A DNA stretch of 64,000 nt from assembly GCA_009761415.1 (NCBI GenBank), contig QUOL01000006.1, positions 434,001 through 498,000 of the forward strand. The letters are read 5' to 3'. The stretch's first letter is position 1; the number at the start of each line of letters is the position of its first letter. This stretch comes from Sarcomyxa edulis. Taxonomy: Eukaryota > Basidiomycota > Agaricomycetes > Agaricales > Mycenaceae. Positions 33,675-45,433 of the stretch are shown here, piece after piece. A model generated the notes under the pieces. The model had not been told where the DNA came from, made no database searches, and worked only from the letters and a program-made list of their open reading frames with translations. A program made the position numbers and the translations under genes.

Positions 33675-34630
33675 GATGGAATTTCAAATTTTCTCACATT
33701 TTTTTTGGACGATAGCAGGCTGCAGCCAAGCAGTAGCAAGCTCGGTCGCACACGTGGCGTCCACGCGCACACAAGCGCCCACAATTTATACTAATCTAAA
33801 TATGCTTATCCACTAGGGGTCGTCGCAAGCGTCGCCTCAAACCTTACTTATCATCATATATACATTTCCTATCTCTTTTCCCTCCCTAACTTAGTACAGA
33901 CGATTTACCAGTATCGCGCGCGGGATTGCGTCCGAAGCACCGCCACCGCGGAATCCCGGGCCTCCCTCCTCCTCGACGTCGGGTTTCCGCCACGGGAAAC
34001 GATTTTCTCTAAGGTCTGACACCGCGTAGAGCTTATCATAATATACATGAATGAGATTGTCTATGTAATCTAGCTTAGGAAATCTTGGTTGAGTCCCAGT
34101 CGAGTCTGACACTCTTGACTTTTTTGGCACTGGCACTGCCACCCTCCCGCACCCTCCCTCCACCCTCCTCGACGTCGGGCTCCCACCACGGGAACGGATT
34201 TTCTCTGGGGTCTGATACTGCGTAGGGACTCTCCTGGTGTGCATGAATGAGATTGTTCATACAATCTAGCTTAGGAAATCTTGGTTGAGTCCCAGTCGAG
34301 TCTGACAGTCGTGACTTTTTAGCACTGGCACTGCCCTCCCGCACCCTCCCTCCTCGACGTCGGGCTCCCACCCCGGGAACGGATTTTCTCTAGGGTCTGA
34401 CACTGCGTGGCAGGGATCATACCAATATTCCCTGCGCAGGCCAAATTCTCTATCACCAACCCCGACAAGTCTACGAGAACGATCACCCGTAATCAGTTTC
34501 CTCAGAACACAATTTGTACCCTCTGCTTCAGATGGATGATCGGAGTCACGGCTTCCCAAAAGATTTCCTACAGCTATGACAAAACAAAGGGATATAGTAC
34601 ACGGTTTGATGAAAGTGTCCTAAAAGTTGA
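33675..34630. other. Intergenic region with a three-copy tandem repeat
   Basis: It lies between the PWP2 start and the O-methyltransferase 2 stop. It carries the tandem repeats at about 33945-34410 and otherwise no supported gene. Reading frames inside the repeats are by-products of the repetition. Confidence 0.5.
33945..34410. repeat. Tandem repeat, three copies (last partial), period ~185-196 bp
   Basis: GACGTCGGG marks each copy, at 33975, 34171 and 34356. Each is followed by a CCACCACGGGAA-like block, GATTTTCTCT..GGGTCTGA and ACTGCGT. Copies 1 and 2 then share ATGAATGAGATTGT, AATCTAGCTTAGGAAATC, and TTGAGTCCCAGTCGAGTCTG. The third copy stops after ACTGCGTGG. It lies in the shared flank of PWP2 (5') and O-methyltransferase 2 (3'). 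Confidence 0.85.
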
Positions 34631-36553
34631 TTACACAGGAACGGCAAGGATCTGCTTGTGCGAGGATCCAGGAATTGTATACACCTGTATAATCTTCCAC
34701 TGCGAGCTCTCAGTAACGTCTATGAAAGAGCCTAGGGTGCGTTCCTCGCCGTTGAGACCCACGTACATCTAGACCCTGTCAGTATCGAGAGCGTTGGTCT
34801 CAGAAAGTGACTTACTTGAAAATCACCAAGGTACGCGATCGCGTTTGCTTTACCGAGATTGTAGAGCAAGGGCTCCGGAGGGACAATCTGTTCTGCACCG
34901 ATGATATTCTGATCGGATGTGGTCACAGTACCAGGGCATGCATACGGAACAATCTACGTGTGCGACATCAGATCTCAGAACGGGGGTGTCATATTTGAAG
35001 CAAGCAACGTACTTGATCCACCAAGAGCAGTTTTGTCTCTTTGGTAGCTGCTTTCCGGAGATGGGAGAGAATCTCGATTGCCTTGGTTCTACCATAATCG
35101 TGCATGATCATGCGGCACACGAACACAGAGGCATTTGTCACTGGCTGTGGGGTGAAGAAGTCGTGATCTTGGAGCTCGACGGAGCCTCCAAGCGCAGCGG
35201 GAGATGTCTTGTTCCAATGCTATTGAAGAGTTTTGTCAATCTTTGTTCCATGGATCGGAAAGAACCCTCTGACATGTTTCGCCTGCTTGATCACAGCGGG
35301 GCGGTCCTGGACGATGTAGTTCAATTTAGGGTGTTTTTCGTAGATTTTGAGGGTCGTGTGGCCTATGCCACCACCAACGTCGACGACGGTGGATTTTTTG
35401 GGTAGATCGGCCCATTTAAATCCTAGAAGTCAAGTGTGAGCATGATGCTACTCCTGTATCATGAGACTACAGAGAATTCACCTTGAAGGATCGTGTCGGG
35501 AGGTTCGGCTTTGGAAGAGCCTTCCATAGCAGCAGCGAATCGCTTAAAACGAAGCTCGTTCCCGGGTTCTTCGTACCACTCCCAAGATGGCTTGGAGCTT
35601 TTGAACGCAACCTAGAGATATGATTAGATCATATATACTTCGGACAAATGCAGCTACACTTACATTCATTGGGCTATCGATCGTGTTATCCGAATGGCCT
35701 CTAACGGGGTCGAGCAAAGTCTCAGCCATGAACGCAGAGCCTTTGAATACCTCGTCCCCGCTTTGACGAAGCAAAATGGTTAGTGGTGCTATTCTCAGAT
35801 AAGCTGACTGATGACACGCACCAGTGCTCGATCAAAGCGCCCAATCCTGGGCTGCCGACATGTTTATCTTCTGGCCTGATTTCCTATTCATTATCTTTCC
35901 CCATGGCACTTATTAGAGAAACTTACTTAGCCTTGATATCTTCCACAGATTTAGTACTATCCAGCATGGACGAAAGTCTGTTGTGTGCGAATGTGTCGGG
36001 AGCAATCTCAAGGAATACATGGTGCGTAGCAAGTAGTCGAAGGACACGAGCTATCAATTACCCCAGTCAGCTACGCCATCATTATCACAATGATGGCCTT
36101 ACCAATTTTGCTCGCCTCCATTCCGTTCTGAGCAGCAATGTCTTTGACGTGCAAACCTTGAGGGTTTTCGCGTAAGATCTCGACGATGTTGCTTTCCACT
36201 GCAACTCTCAGTGCTGAAGATACATGAAACTAGTTATCAAGCACACTTGTCAGTTTTGAGGTACTGTTTGAAATATGCACAAGGAGACGCACTCCGCCAA
36301 CAACATCGTACAACGTCAGGGCGGGTATCTTGACTGTGGCGCCGAGTTGTGCACATGCTGCTACAATCAGCATGCCCGCTTGAACGATATCAGGAGCCAT
36401 AGACGCAGCCTCGGAGGATGAGGCTGGGTCGTAGGGGGCATCAAGATTGGGATACGGGAGATTGTTCTTTGAGAAGCTGGTGTCAATTTTGTCAACAGAC
36501 GCGGAGATAATGTCCGCCAGTTGACGCAGAGGAGAGGGAGACAATCTGGACAT
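34631..36553 (-). CDS. SAM-dependent O-methyltransferase 2, paralogue of O-methyltransferase 1
   Basis: The product is a phenol-type O-methyltransferase. The ATG at 36553 opens MSRLSPSPLRQLADIIS, nearly the same as its paralogue. Conserved blocks are ALRVAVESNIVEILREN, GFKWADLPKKSTVVDVGGG, GIGHTTLKIYEKHP, IVQDRPAVIKQAK, an intron, HWNKTSPAALGGS, FFTPQPVTNASVFVCRMI, MHDYGR (catalytic His), and the C-terminal exon MYVGLNGEERTLGSF..ILAVPV. All exons join in frame. The pair would allow two different hydroxyls to be methylated, or one copy may be specialised for timing. It is oriented opposite to O-methyltransferase 1, with PWP2 between. The acceptor is unknown. Confidence 0.92.
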
Positions 36554-37309
36554 GCTACAACCTATCGTGAGCGTTGAAGTGTTGGATAAAGGAGGGGGTG
36601 TTTGAGAGAGCTCTGAGTGAGATGGAGAAGGCTAAATAGATTGAAGACATCGATGCATTAGTCCCACCCATGTCACAGTTCTGTGATTCACGCACGTACA
36701 AGTAACAAATCTTAGCTTGCTTGCCTTCTTCGACTCAGTGGCAGTGATACTCAAAGATAGCACGTATCAATAGGCTCCATCTGGCATCTGTATGTAACAC
36801 AAGGAACGTTCACCACGACAAAAACTTGAAGGAGCTTTTCCCGGCATTGATGCTGATGAGCAGTGGCTGATAGGCCGAGTCAGTCGGAGGCAAGAGCGCC
36901 AGTGGCGGTTGGTAGGCCGTAGCAGGAGACTCGGAGCCTGAACCGTGACTCGGACGTCGAAGAAAGACCCCAAGGACCGGGTATGAACACGGTGGCGTGA
37001 CTGTGACACATATCGTCCCACACTGATAGTCTGATAGTCTGTAAACCTCTAATCTCTACACGTTGACTTGAGATTGGGGCCGTTTTGACAGCGCTGTGCC
37101 CAAGCAAACGCAGCTCAAGCTAGCCGGCAGCTCTGCAGAGTATGCGCGTCACACGGTAAGCCATTTCAAAAAGCATGCCCACTCTGGATCTCTCCGTGAT
37201 ACATCTCAGGCTGGTTTTAAGACTCTCTCAGTGCACTCAAGTCATTCTATTGATGAGGTGCGTGAGCTAACTCTAGGTCTGTGTATCCTCGAATTTTACT
37301 ACCTCGATG
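36554..37309. other. Intergenic; part of a duplicated segment at its right end
   Basis: No supported exon. From about 37170 it enters the segment shared with 13200-13600. Upstream sequence next to 36553 should hold the O-methyltransferase 2 promoter. Confidence 0.4.
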
Positions 37310-37530
37310 ACGTTTGCCAGTGGGCAGCATTAATTTTGACGACCTCTTCTCGTTTCATTCTGTTGTTCCCCGCCTTGACGAAATCGATGCTCCTTACGAA
37401 CGTGTTTCCCTGATCAGTGGCGGAACACCGTTACAATCGTTTGTTCTGGCGGAATCTATTTCGATCGCGCGACCCACTCCAGTACGTCCATTTTCGTTGC
37501 CATCAGAATCGAATCGCGCGATCATCCACT
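37170..37530 (+). repeat. Segment shared with 13200-13600
   Basis: This is the counterpart of the copy upstream of the GST, with the same order of short conserved blocks. Here, unlike there, part of it lies in an open frame. Confidence 0.6.
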
Positions 37531-37867
37531 CCTCAAACTTGTTCTGATGCCTTTCTTCAGCTTGATGTCCATATGCCCCATTCTGCGTCCCGATATATTC
37601 TGCGGATACAGACGGCTCGGTACGTCTCAATCTCCGCATCGAAGTCTGATTTTTCAGGTCTCCGTTCGAACCGTACTGCATCAAGATATATTCGGTATAA
37701 AGGATGTTGCTGAGACCTTTTGTCTAGATGGGCAAGATCCCGCTCTCGGTACCGACTTCTCCCATGATCAGTTCATCAGCGTCATGTATGTACGGTGTGG
37801 CAAGGGTGTATTCGACCTACACATCAAAGGTCAGGTGTTTGCCCTTCAGATCCTCCTGCCGAAATGA
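37314..37867 (+). CDS. Possible hypothetical gene (three exons, N-terminus uncertain)
   Basis: I do not recognise this product. A frame containing FDDLFSFHSVVPRLDEIDAP, SLISGGTPLQSFVLAE and SIARPTP ends at a GTACGTCC donor. A TTCTTCAG acceptor resumes with LDVHMPHSASRYILRIQTAR. A second intron again starts GTACGTC and ends TTTTTCAG, followed by VSVRTVLHQDIFGIKDVAET and LGTDFSHDQFISVMYVRCG, ending LQILLPK and a stop at 37867. Two canonical introns that restore one frame argue for a real gene, about 140 residues visible. No ATG is obvious at 37314, so a 5' exon is missing or the gene is truncated. It converges on UbiA, with the stops 136 bp apart. Confidence 0.4.
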
Positions 37868-38002
37868 TACGGTAGTCTGATTTGCCAGCCTATACATGCT
37901 ATCATCTGGTACCGCTATAGCTAGGCTCGACGGGCCATGATGGGTCTGTTTGTAGCGACGCACGTTGAGACCACGGCGCGTATATTTTGAAGTGTAAATA
38001 TG

Positions 38003-39256
38003 CTACAGTTTAGCTTCTGTCACCTCCAGCCCGTTGTCTATGGATACTGAGCTCTGAAAATATACAATCAAGAAGCCCATCCATACTATATAGCCCAGTT
38101 GTGTCGAATTGACCCCAAAAATCATGAAGCAACTTTTGTTACTCTCGAAATCGACGGAGAACAACTGCCAGATAAGGTGTACTCCCGTACCTCCAATGGC
38201 GACCACGTAGTAGGAGAACGGTGCCCCTGTGGCATGTCCTACAGCAACGAGCGCAGCCAAGAATCCGGAAGCAAATACGCAGAGTATGAATCGGGAGTAC
38301 GGGCCAAATAGTAACGCGGTAGATTTGATACCAACTTTAATGTCGTCCTTCCGGTCCATCATGCCATATATTGTGTCATAGTGTATGCACCAACTGTCAA
38401 CGGAGATGAGAATGGCAAGTTTTGTATAGAGGATACAACCAAGATACTGACCACCATGATCCGAAGAAAAGTGTACATGCTGTAGATGCAATGGATCCTG
38501 TAACTGATGCATAGGCAACCAGGAGACCCCAATTTCCTGCAATCCCTGAAGAGGCCATATTTGATGTTCGCCGGATGTTTCTGCATAGAGAAAAATAGAT
38601 CCTTACCTAGCCAGGCTTGAGGCCAGTAGGTCACTCGCTTCATCAAAGGGTACAAGGGGACCCAGAAAAACAGACCGAAGACGCCAAGGTAGAACCTATG
38701 GAAGTATATATCAGCTTAACAAATGGGTATAGTTGCAGTCTCAACTCACGAAAGATCATTGTTCATGCGAAGTAGCACAACCAGGATCACAACTTGCGGT
38801 AGTAGAAACAGCAAAGCCTGAACGGTCGTTACGCTCCCAACTACGAGTGGTCTGTTCTTTGTACGTTCTGCAAAAGGAAGTGAATGAAATCATACCCTGA
38901 TATGTTGGATGAAAGTACTGCTCACCAACTTGTGCATCTAGGTCCTGATCACATATATCATTCCAGGAGGAGCCAACACTGTGAAGTACCAGACTGCCCA
39001 GGAAATATGCACCGATTTGACGAAATAAGGACATCGCATCAGTGCCAGAACAAGACGCCCCAAGAGTCAGGCCCCATGCTATCAATACAGAGATGAATCA
39101 CTATGAGCGCAAATCAGAATATCACTCACCACAGGGCCAGAAAAGAAGATTCGGGCCTGCAAAATAATGGAGCCTGGAGAGGTATATGTAAGGTAGCGTT
39201 GCTGCGGGCATATATTGTAGCCATCCCGGGGATGTCGATGAGAAGCTTGTGCTCAT
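38003..39256 (-). CDS. UbiA-family aromatic prenyltransferase (4-hydroxybenzoate polyprenyltransferase-like)
   Basis: This integral membrane enzyme attaches an isoprenoid chain to an aromatic ring using Mg2+. The ATG at 39256 gives a short N-terminus without a clear mitochondrial presequence, then LHYFAGPNLLFWPC joined to AWGLTLGA. The first Asp-rich motif is SSWNDICDQDLDAQV (NDxxDxxxD). ERTKNRPLVVGSV follows on the next exon. The second motif is YDTIYGMMDRKDDIKVGIKS, typical of the 4-hydroxybenzoate type. About eight hydrophobic segments can be traced to the stop at 38003. Coq2 is the housekeeping member. Lack of a presequence and the setting among tailoring genes suggest a secondary-metabolism copy. 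A decayed relative is at 61.2 kb. With the flavin hydroxylase and O-methyltransferases it suggests a prenylated phenol product. Confidence 0.92.
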
Positions 39257-39809
39257 AATTGAATTTCAGCACATTCGAAGACAGATGACATCGAGGGCCC
39301 TTATATTAGTCTCTTATATACAGATACCAACCAATCGTACCTTATGAAGTTTCCGGAGAATGCAAAGAACCGAGTGAGAAGACCAAAAGAGGGACATATC
39401 GAAGGTGGTCTATGAGTTCCCATATGGTTATTGGTGAAAGATCACGACATCGATTCTCCGTGATTCTGCACTAAGTGTTCAGAGTTCTCAGCAGAGAGGG
39501 TCTATGATTGGATGGGCCCAATGGAGGCTAAATGCAGCCTAGAAAAATGCCACGGTTCAAACTTCACACTAGAACGGAGGAGCTCGCAAGATCACCGTGA
39601 ACCAGACTCAGAATCAGTCATTTGTTGGGGGTTGTTGAGTTCCGTCGTTCGGCTCTATCTCGAGCTCATGTGGTTGCGCACATCTTTGCTTGAAGGGAGG
39701 AGATAAAATAAGGGTAAATGATACATTCACTGTTAAGCATGCAAACCTGAACCTGAACCCGATGCTGTTAGACTGATAGACCTATCATCTGCTACGCCAC
39801 TTTCCCAAC
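39257..39809. other. Intergenic, UbiA upstream region
   Basis: No coding exon. AT-rich runs (TATTAGTCTCTTATATACAG around 39303-39322) within 60 bp of the UbiA ATG could be a core promoter on the minus strand. No palindrome like that at 28058 was seen. Confidence 0.35.
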
Positions 39810-41487
39810 TCAGACGGCCGAACTTCCCTTACCGCTGGGAGTATAGTAGTTCACACTCGAACGGGTTATATCAAGCATGGGAATGGGGTCCAAGTCTTTG
39901 GCTTTGATGTTAGACTCTGCCGCATCCGAGGCGACGAAGGTACGCAGCTGATGAATCCACGAGGGCGGGACTGAGTCTGGATTAGGTGTATTTCCGGTGA
40001 CAACAGGTACGAGATGCATTTTGAGGTTCAGTGTTAGGCGTCCGATGAGAATATTTGTCATACTGGGAAGAGGCTTGTCAGAACATGCCCCAAATTTGGG
40101 TGAATATGGGACGTACGCTGTGCAAAAGCTAGATGTTCGGTCAAACCTCAGTATAGTCCAAAAGGCAGGAAAGTAGAGAATCTGACTGACAAAGAGAGAA
40201 CATTCTTTAGATCGGACTGTAGAGTGCTCGTCAGTTCTTGACCATTGTGGCGGAAAGAAGTCCGAGGACTTACCGCAAGAATGAGACCGGTCACTGTCCA
40301 TGAGAGGTTCATAATGAACACGATGAAGAAGTAGAAGAATCCGTCACGCAAGATCAACTTAACCATGGATGACATGGACTGCCGTGCAGCACGGCGGTAG
40401 AGACCGACAAGAAGAAGTACCACTGTCGTCGTGTCAAAAAGCAGGGATGGAGCAACAAATAATATGTCCAAGGAGCCGCTGATGTGTTCGGATCAGGTTG
40501 CTATCTGCATGTCATGTGATTTGTGACCTACATTTTGGGCGATGCTACCAGCACGCATCCATAAGTGACTGAGCTCCGGGGTATGACCACAGCTGATTAA
40601 ACGAGAGGATTGAATACTCTGAGAGCTGGTGGATGACGAAGGACTTACGACCAGAATTGGCAAGCGTCCAGCTCATAGTAGACAGTTGGGCGACCCAGAT
40701 GAACAACATCGAGGAGAGTACAGTGAGACTCTTATTGAAAACAGCATAAACCCTGTTAGATGTTATTGATTTAGGTACTTCGATAGCCTGAGATGTGAGA
40801 TACCACAAACCTGAGAATAAGCATGATCTCCGCAACCAAAACAGTGAAGAGTGTGGTGATTCCTTCGAATTTAGCAAAGTGGAGGCATCTCGTGTGGATG
40901 TGAGTTAACAAACGTAAGACAAAATGTCGAGCTCACGTCTGTCGAGAGGACACATTAGCTGCATGAAGAAACCAAGAATACAATACTTACAGACGTGGTC
41001 CATGATGCGGAAAAGATTGCTACCATGCAAACAGCAAATGCAGGCGGCGCAAAGTATCTATTCAGAAGATACAGCACACTGACTATGGAAAATTGTCAGC
41101 TAGCTAAGCAACATTTTATCTGCCATAACCCTTACTAGGCGTGATTCTTTTCTTCCAGATGTATTCAACCTGTGGAAGGCAATGTTCGGAGTCAACATTG
41201 TGAAGCGGTATTACATCCTCCCCGCCATGTCGGTTACCTCATCTCCAAAAGTCAACATGTGGTCAAAAAGTAGCATCACAAAGGATGCCAGTGCCATCGA
41301 CTGTCCAAGCATCAGAAATGATGTGCGTCGATGAACGGCAGACTTACATCTTCTCCGCGTCTAGAGAATGAGTAAGTCAACATATTAGGCTCCAACGTAG
41401 AACATATTGAACTTACAGATGGTGTCCAGAAGTTTCTAACATATCTAACTGATGTTGAACAGTTGCGGGGAGAGGCTCTGGGGTCAT
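39810..41487 (-). CDS. DUF6533-type seven-helix membrane protein
   Basis: This integral membrane protein belongs to a large agaricomycete family with receptor-like topology and unknown ligand. The ATG at 41487 begins MTPEPLPATVQHQLDML. After two introns, SMALASFVMLLFDHMLTFGD joins to EVEYIWKKRITP; the (D/H)xxLTFxDEVxYIW block is the DUF6533 hallmark. Further helices are FAPPAFAVCMVAIFSASW, LRVYAVFNKSLTVLSSMLFI, LLFDTTTVVLLLVGLYRRAA, and RDGFFYFFIVFIMNLSWTV. The tail includes SMTNILIGRLTLNLKMHL, also typical, and ends SGKGSSAV. It lies 553 bp upstream of UbiA on the same strand. Any pathway role, such as sensing, is speculation. Confidence 0.75.
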
Positions 41488-42566
41488 ATTGGCCATCATC
41501 AGGCTGGTATTGATATAACAAGAGGATTTTCGACTCTCGTAGAATCTTCGAGTTACACCCTTAAATACGGAGCAACCAATGCAGTGTTGAATGCGTGGGA
41601 CACACTGTATTGCTGGAAAGCAGACGTGATATATCTATAACAATGGAGAGAACAGAGCCGTACCTGTTTTATGGGCTCGTAAAGGATGCATAGATCATCC
41701 GCCTGTGCTTGCGTTCGCAAAAATAGAGAGCACAGGTTGGCCGGTCGAAACATCATTAGCTCATCAGTGGGCAGCGCTGGGAAGGATCGAATCGGCCATT
41801 GTGATGGTGGAGAAATGACCTAGCGTAGACAATATAGATATTAGCGCCATCATTTCCACTCGAGCACTGAGCAGGCCCTACTGGTACACCAGACCGCAAC
41901 AAAACTCCCTGAACCAATAGCGACCAAACTGCTCCCGATTGAATGTTAAATTTGGATCTCTGTGACAAAGTGACTCTTCCTAGCGCATCTGAACTAGGAG
42001 GCTGACTGGAGGTAAGTGTGTACTCAGTAGTAAATTATCAAGTCGAGACTTGAGACTCGAGCCAGAGACAAAAATTTAGAAGTGAAGACGCGGCAGTCAC
42101 GCGATCACGCACCCAAGTGGGCTTCGGGGTCCTACAAGTATCGAACTCATCCAAAACCCTACTAAAGACAATCAAACTCTCTTGAACGTCGGACCACAAT
42201 CGGACCATGCAACTTCTTGTAAAGCTTGCGCTCGTTCTGATATATGATGCATCACTGCGATTGAGGCGTCGCTAACACCACATCCCCATTGTCATCTAGG
42301 CTCTAGTCAAACTTCACGCATAAGTACTGATATCTTCCTAAAAATCGCTCAGTATATCCGAACGCGAGTAGCTCTGATGTGCCTTTAGGTTCTTCTGTGA
42401 GAAAGCATGGGATCCAAAGGGGACCTCGTGCTTGTATCCATCCGGAGGTGCAGACTAAGTACAGCTACTTATGAGTCTCTTACCAGACAATTCTCAGTTC
42501 ATCCTCGCGTATATCGTCTCACACAAGTGACAACGAAATCTGATCCTTGAAACTTGGTCCACTACC
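41488..42566. other. Divergent intergenic region, no gene recognised
   Basis: About 1.1 kb lies between the DUF6533 gene (-) and P450 D (+). Frames here are short and motif-free. Both promoters must lie in it. Confidence 0.4.
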
Positions 42567-44596
42567 ATGGCCTATGATTGTGCATTATACGCTCTGTCAG
42601 TGGCATTTTTGCTCTCTGTGCCTTTTCTTCTCGGAAATTTTCGCAGAAGTTACCCGCCTGGACCCCGTGGATTTCCATTTTTTGGAGCTGCTTTGTCTAT
42701 GCCGCAGGAACGCGAATGGATCACTTACGCGCACTGGAAAGAGAAATACGGACCCATCGTCGGCATTCTTGCCTTTGGCCGAACGATAATCATCCTCAAT
42801 ACAACTGAAGTCGCCTACAATTTACTTGTGAAGCAAGCCGACATATCGGCAGATAGGCCGTCTTTCCCCATGCTGCATATGTACAATGGTTTATATGGCT
42901 CGAGAGATACTCCTGACTCCAGTTATTCCTTGACAGGATGGGCATGTCACCTTGGAACATTGGCATCATGCGCTACGGTCCAGGATTGCGTCTCTCCCGC
43001 CGGATTTTGCTACAGGCTATGTCACTGAATAAAGTCTCAAGGTATAGAACCATTCAAGAACAAGAGGTTTCTATCCTGTTGAGAGCTCTTCTCGAAGACC
43101 CTGTATGTTTTTCTCAGCACCTTCGGAGGCAAGTCTATATCTGTATCGATCCTGATTGATTGGAAAAGTCTGACCATACGATCAAGACTTAACACTGGAC
43201 AGATAATGCGAGTGTTCTTTGGCCATAGTCTGGCGAGGGTTGGGGTGGATGGTTACGTGCAGTTAAACGAGGAAGTCATCGCTGCCACGTCTCTAGCCGG
43301 ATCCCCAGCAGCGTACTTCGTGAACACCTTTCCCATTCGTAAGATCTTCCTATTTGATGCTTGTGTTGTGGGTCCTCAATCCTTTCATTCAGTTAGATTC
43401 TGGCCGGCTTGGCTTCCAGGTGGCAATTTTAAACGGGATGCGAAGAACGGACGTATCATGGCAAAAAAATTGCGTGATGCGTCTCTCAAATTGGCCAAAC
43501 TAGACACGGTAATTGTTCCGTCCATCACTCAGCACTGAGAAGGCATTGACCGTGCTATCGACAAGTCTGACACAGAGTATGTCGAGTCCTTTCTGTCATC
43601 GCATTTACAAGGTTCTCGCATCCCGGAGCACAGAGATGCCGCTTTGGCCGCAGCAACAACATCATACGGAGGTACTCTCATTTAAATTACTGGATGCGTA
43701 TATCCCAATGACACTGCGGTATCTCATGCTCTCTAGCCGGAGTAGAGACGTCGACATCCATACTCCTATCTTTCATCTTAGCGATGGTTCTCTATCCTGA
43801 TGCTCAGATTCGTGCTCAACAGGAAATCGACCGTGTGGTTCCTGACAGACTACCAAATCTCGAGGATCGAGACCACAATCGACTTCCTTTCGTCGATGCA
43901 ATTCTCACGGAATGCTATCGCTGGGCACCTCCGGGTGCGTTTGGTAAGCGGCGTTGGACTTTTCTTGGCTACATTCATGATCTCAGTATATTTCTCAGGA
44001 TTACCGCATCTTCTAACAGAAACCACTGTCATGTTTGGTTACACACTCCCAAAAGGTTCCATCGTTATGAGCAACATATGGTCCGGCAACGCCCTTCTCT
44101 TCGCCGTCTCGCGATATCACTAAATGACTTTGCAGGTCAATCCTTCACGACGAGAATAACTACGCTTCACCGATGGAATTCCTTCCCGAAAGGTATCTAG
44201 ATGGAACCGACCTCCTTGATCCAAGGACTCATGTCTTCGGGTACGGGAAACGGTTAGTATCCCACATTTTCGCCAACGTGGAGTCTTCCTTTTTGATATA
44301 TCTCTTGTTAGCGCATGCCCGGGGAAAAACCTTGCGGAGGGTATGCTGTGGTTGGCAATAGCCTCTATTCTATCTGTCTTCGACATCTCTCCAGCCCTTA
44401 GTGATGATGGCAGACCTATTCTTCCCAATGCCAGCAATTACACATCTGGGGTCATGAGGTATGGCTATCGTCGATACTTCTCTAATCCTCGACTCTAATC
44501 ACTCTCCTCAGACGACCTGAAGACTTCCAATGCAATATTCGGCCCAGATCGCCTATGGCTCGTGCTTTGATTGACCGAGCTAGCGAAAGCGGCTAG
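42567..44596 (+). CDS. Cytochrome P450 (P450 D), paralogue of P450 E
   Basis: This is an ER-anchored monooxygenase. The ATG at 42567 opens the anchor (YALSVAFLLSVPFLLG), then the hinge YPPGPRGFPFFGAALSMP. Exon 1 joins to MGMSPWNIGIMRYGPG in frame if the donor GTACAATGG is used. Later come AGVETSTSILLSFILAMV (I-helix; AGVETS), the K-helix ECYR in AILTECYRWAPP, FLPERYLDG, and the heme loop FGYGKR joined to ACPGKNLAEG, giving FxxGxRxCxG. It ends RPRSPMARALIDRASESG. A 57-nt intron (starting GTAATTG near 43508) is needed mid-gene. It is intact. Its paralogue P450 E faces it 0.8 kb downstream. The substrate is unknown. Confidence 0.9.
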
Positions 44597-45433
44597 CTCA
44601 CGAAAGTGTAGAGAGGACCACCGATCAACATGATCAGAGAGATAGATTATGTTGTTTGCTTCGAAAGTTCAGATCATTGATACAGAGCTCCATGTGGTCT
44701 GATAGAACCAGTCTGTACGAGGCCTAAGACAAACCGAAAACCGAAAACCGAAAGATATCAGTCTGAAAACATGAGATAAACAAGATCAACGGATTCAAAG
44801 TGTATGTCGTAGGTTCGGGGATCTGAAGGGCCGAGGGCCGATTGCTCCAACTCAATCATTTGCTGCTCGGGTTGCACGGTCTGTCGAAGAAAGATGCGGA
44901 AGCAAGCCTGAGAGTGGATAGGAGAATCATCGACAAAAGATAGTAGCGTGGAAGCAGAGATCGCCGTATCTTTGACCAATTGTCTTTGATAGCCACGCAT
45001 TGAAGAGCTCGAGGCTGTTCCGTACGCATGGGGCATGCGTAGAACCGTCAATAAGAATAGACGTGCTGACAGCAAAAGGATGCAAGGTAGGACTCCGCCG
45101 AGCTACAGCAGTTAAGAGCGCTCATCAGTACGTCAGGTATACGAGGTTGAGGGAAATAATTCTACGTTACTTGAATAGCCAAGTGAGATAGTAATTGAGC
45201 CCTCTAGGCTCGAAGGTTCAGATTGAAGAGAGATGATTAGTGACTTGATTAGATTATCGCAAGATCACCCTTAGCACCATACTCATCACGATTTGCCGTC
45301 ATAGTAGGGCGCTTGAGCGTCGATCGGCCAGTGTCCGAGAAGATTCTGAGGTCAAATACAAGTGGCTTATACTATAAACACGGACCGATGGTCATTTAAT
45401 TGGCAGTTAGCCTGAGTGCACGTATACATATTA
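44597..45433. other. Region between convergent P450s; minus-strand membrane-protein fragment
   Basis: Between the two P450 stops is a minus-strand frame (45108 down to 44758). It begins after a TGCTGTAG acceptor-like site with LGGVLPCILLLSARLFLLTV and LRMPHAYGTASSSS, and ends VDLVYLMFSD. It looks like a last helix plus cytoplasmic tail of a membrane protein, but no upstream exon or ATG could be joined, so it is treated as a possible gene remnant. The rest holds both P450 3' UTRs. Confidence 0.35.

Noticed and set aside
44758..45075. Complete small secreted or membrane protein between P450 D and E
   Set aside because: The frame's first codon is TTG, the hydrophobic part extends upstream to an acceptor-like site, and no first exon was found; kept only as a possible remnant.
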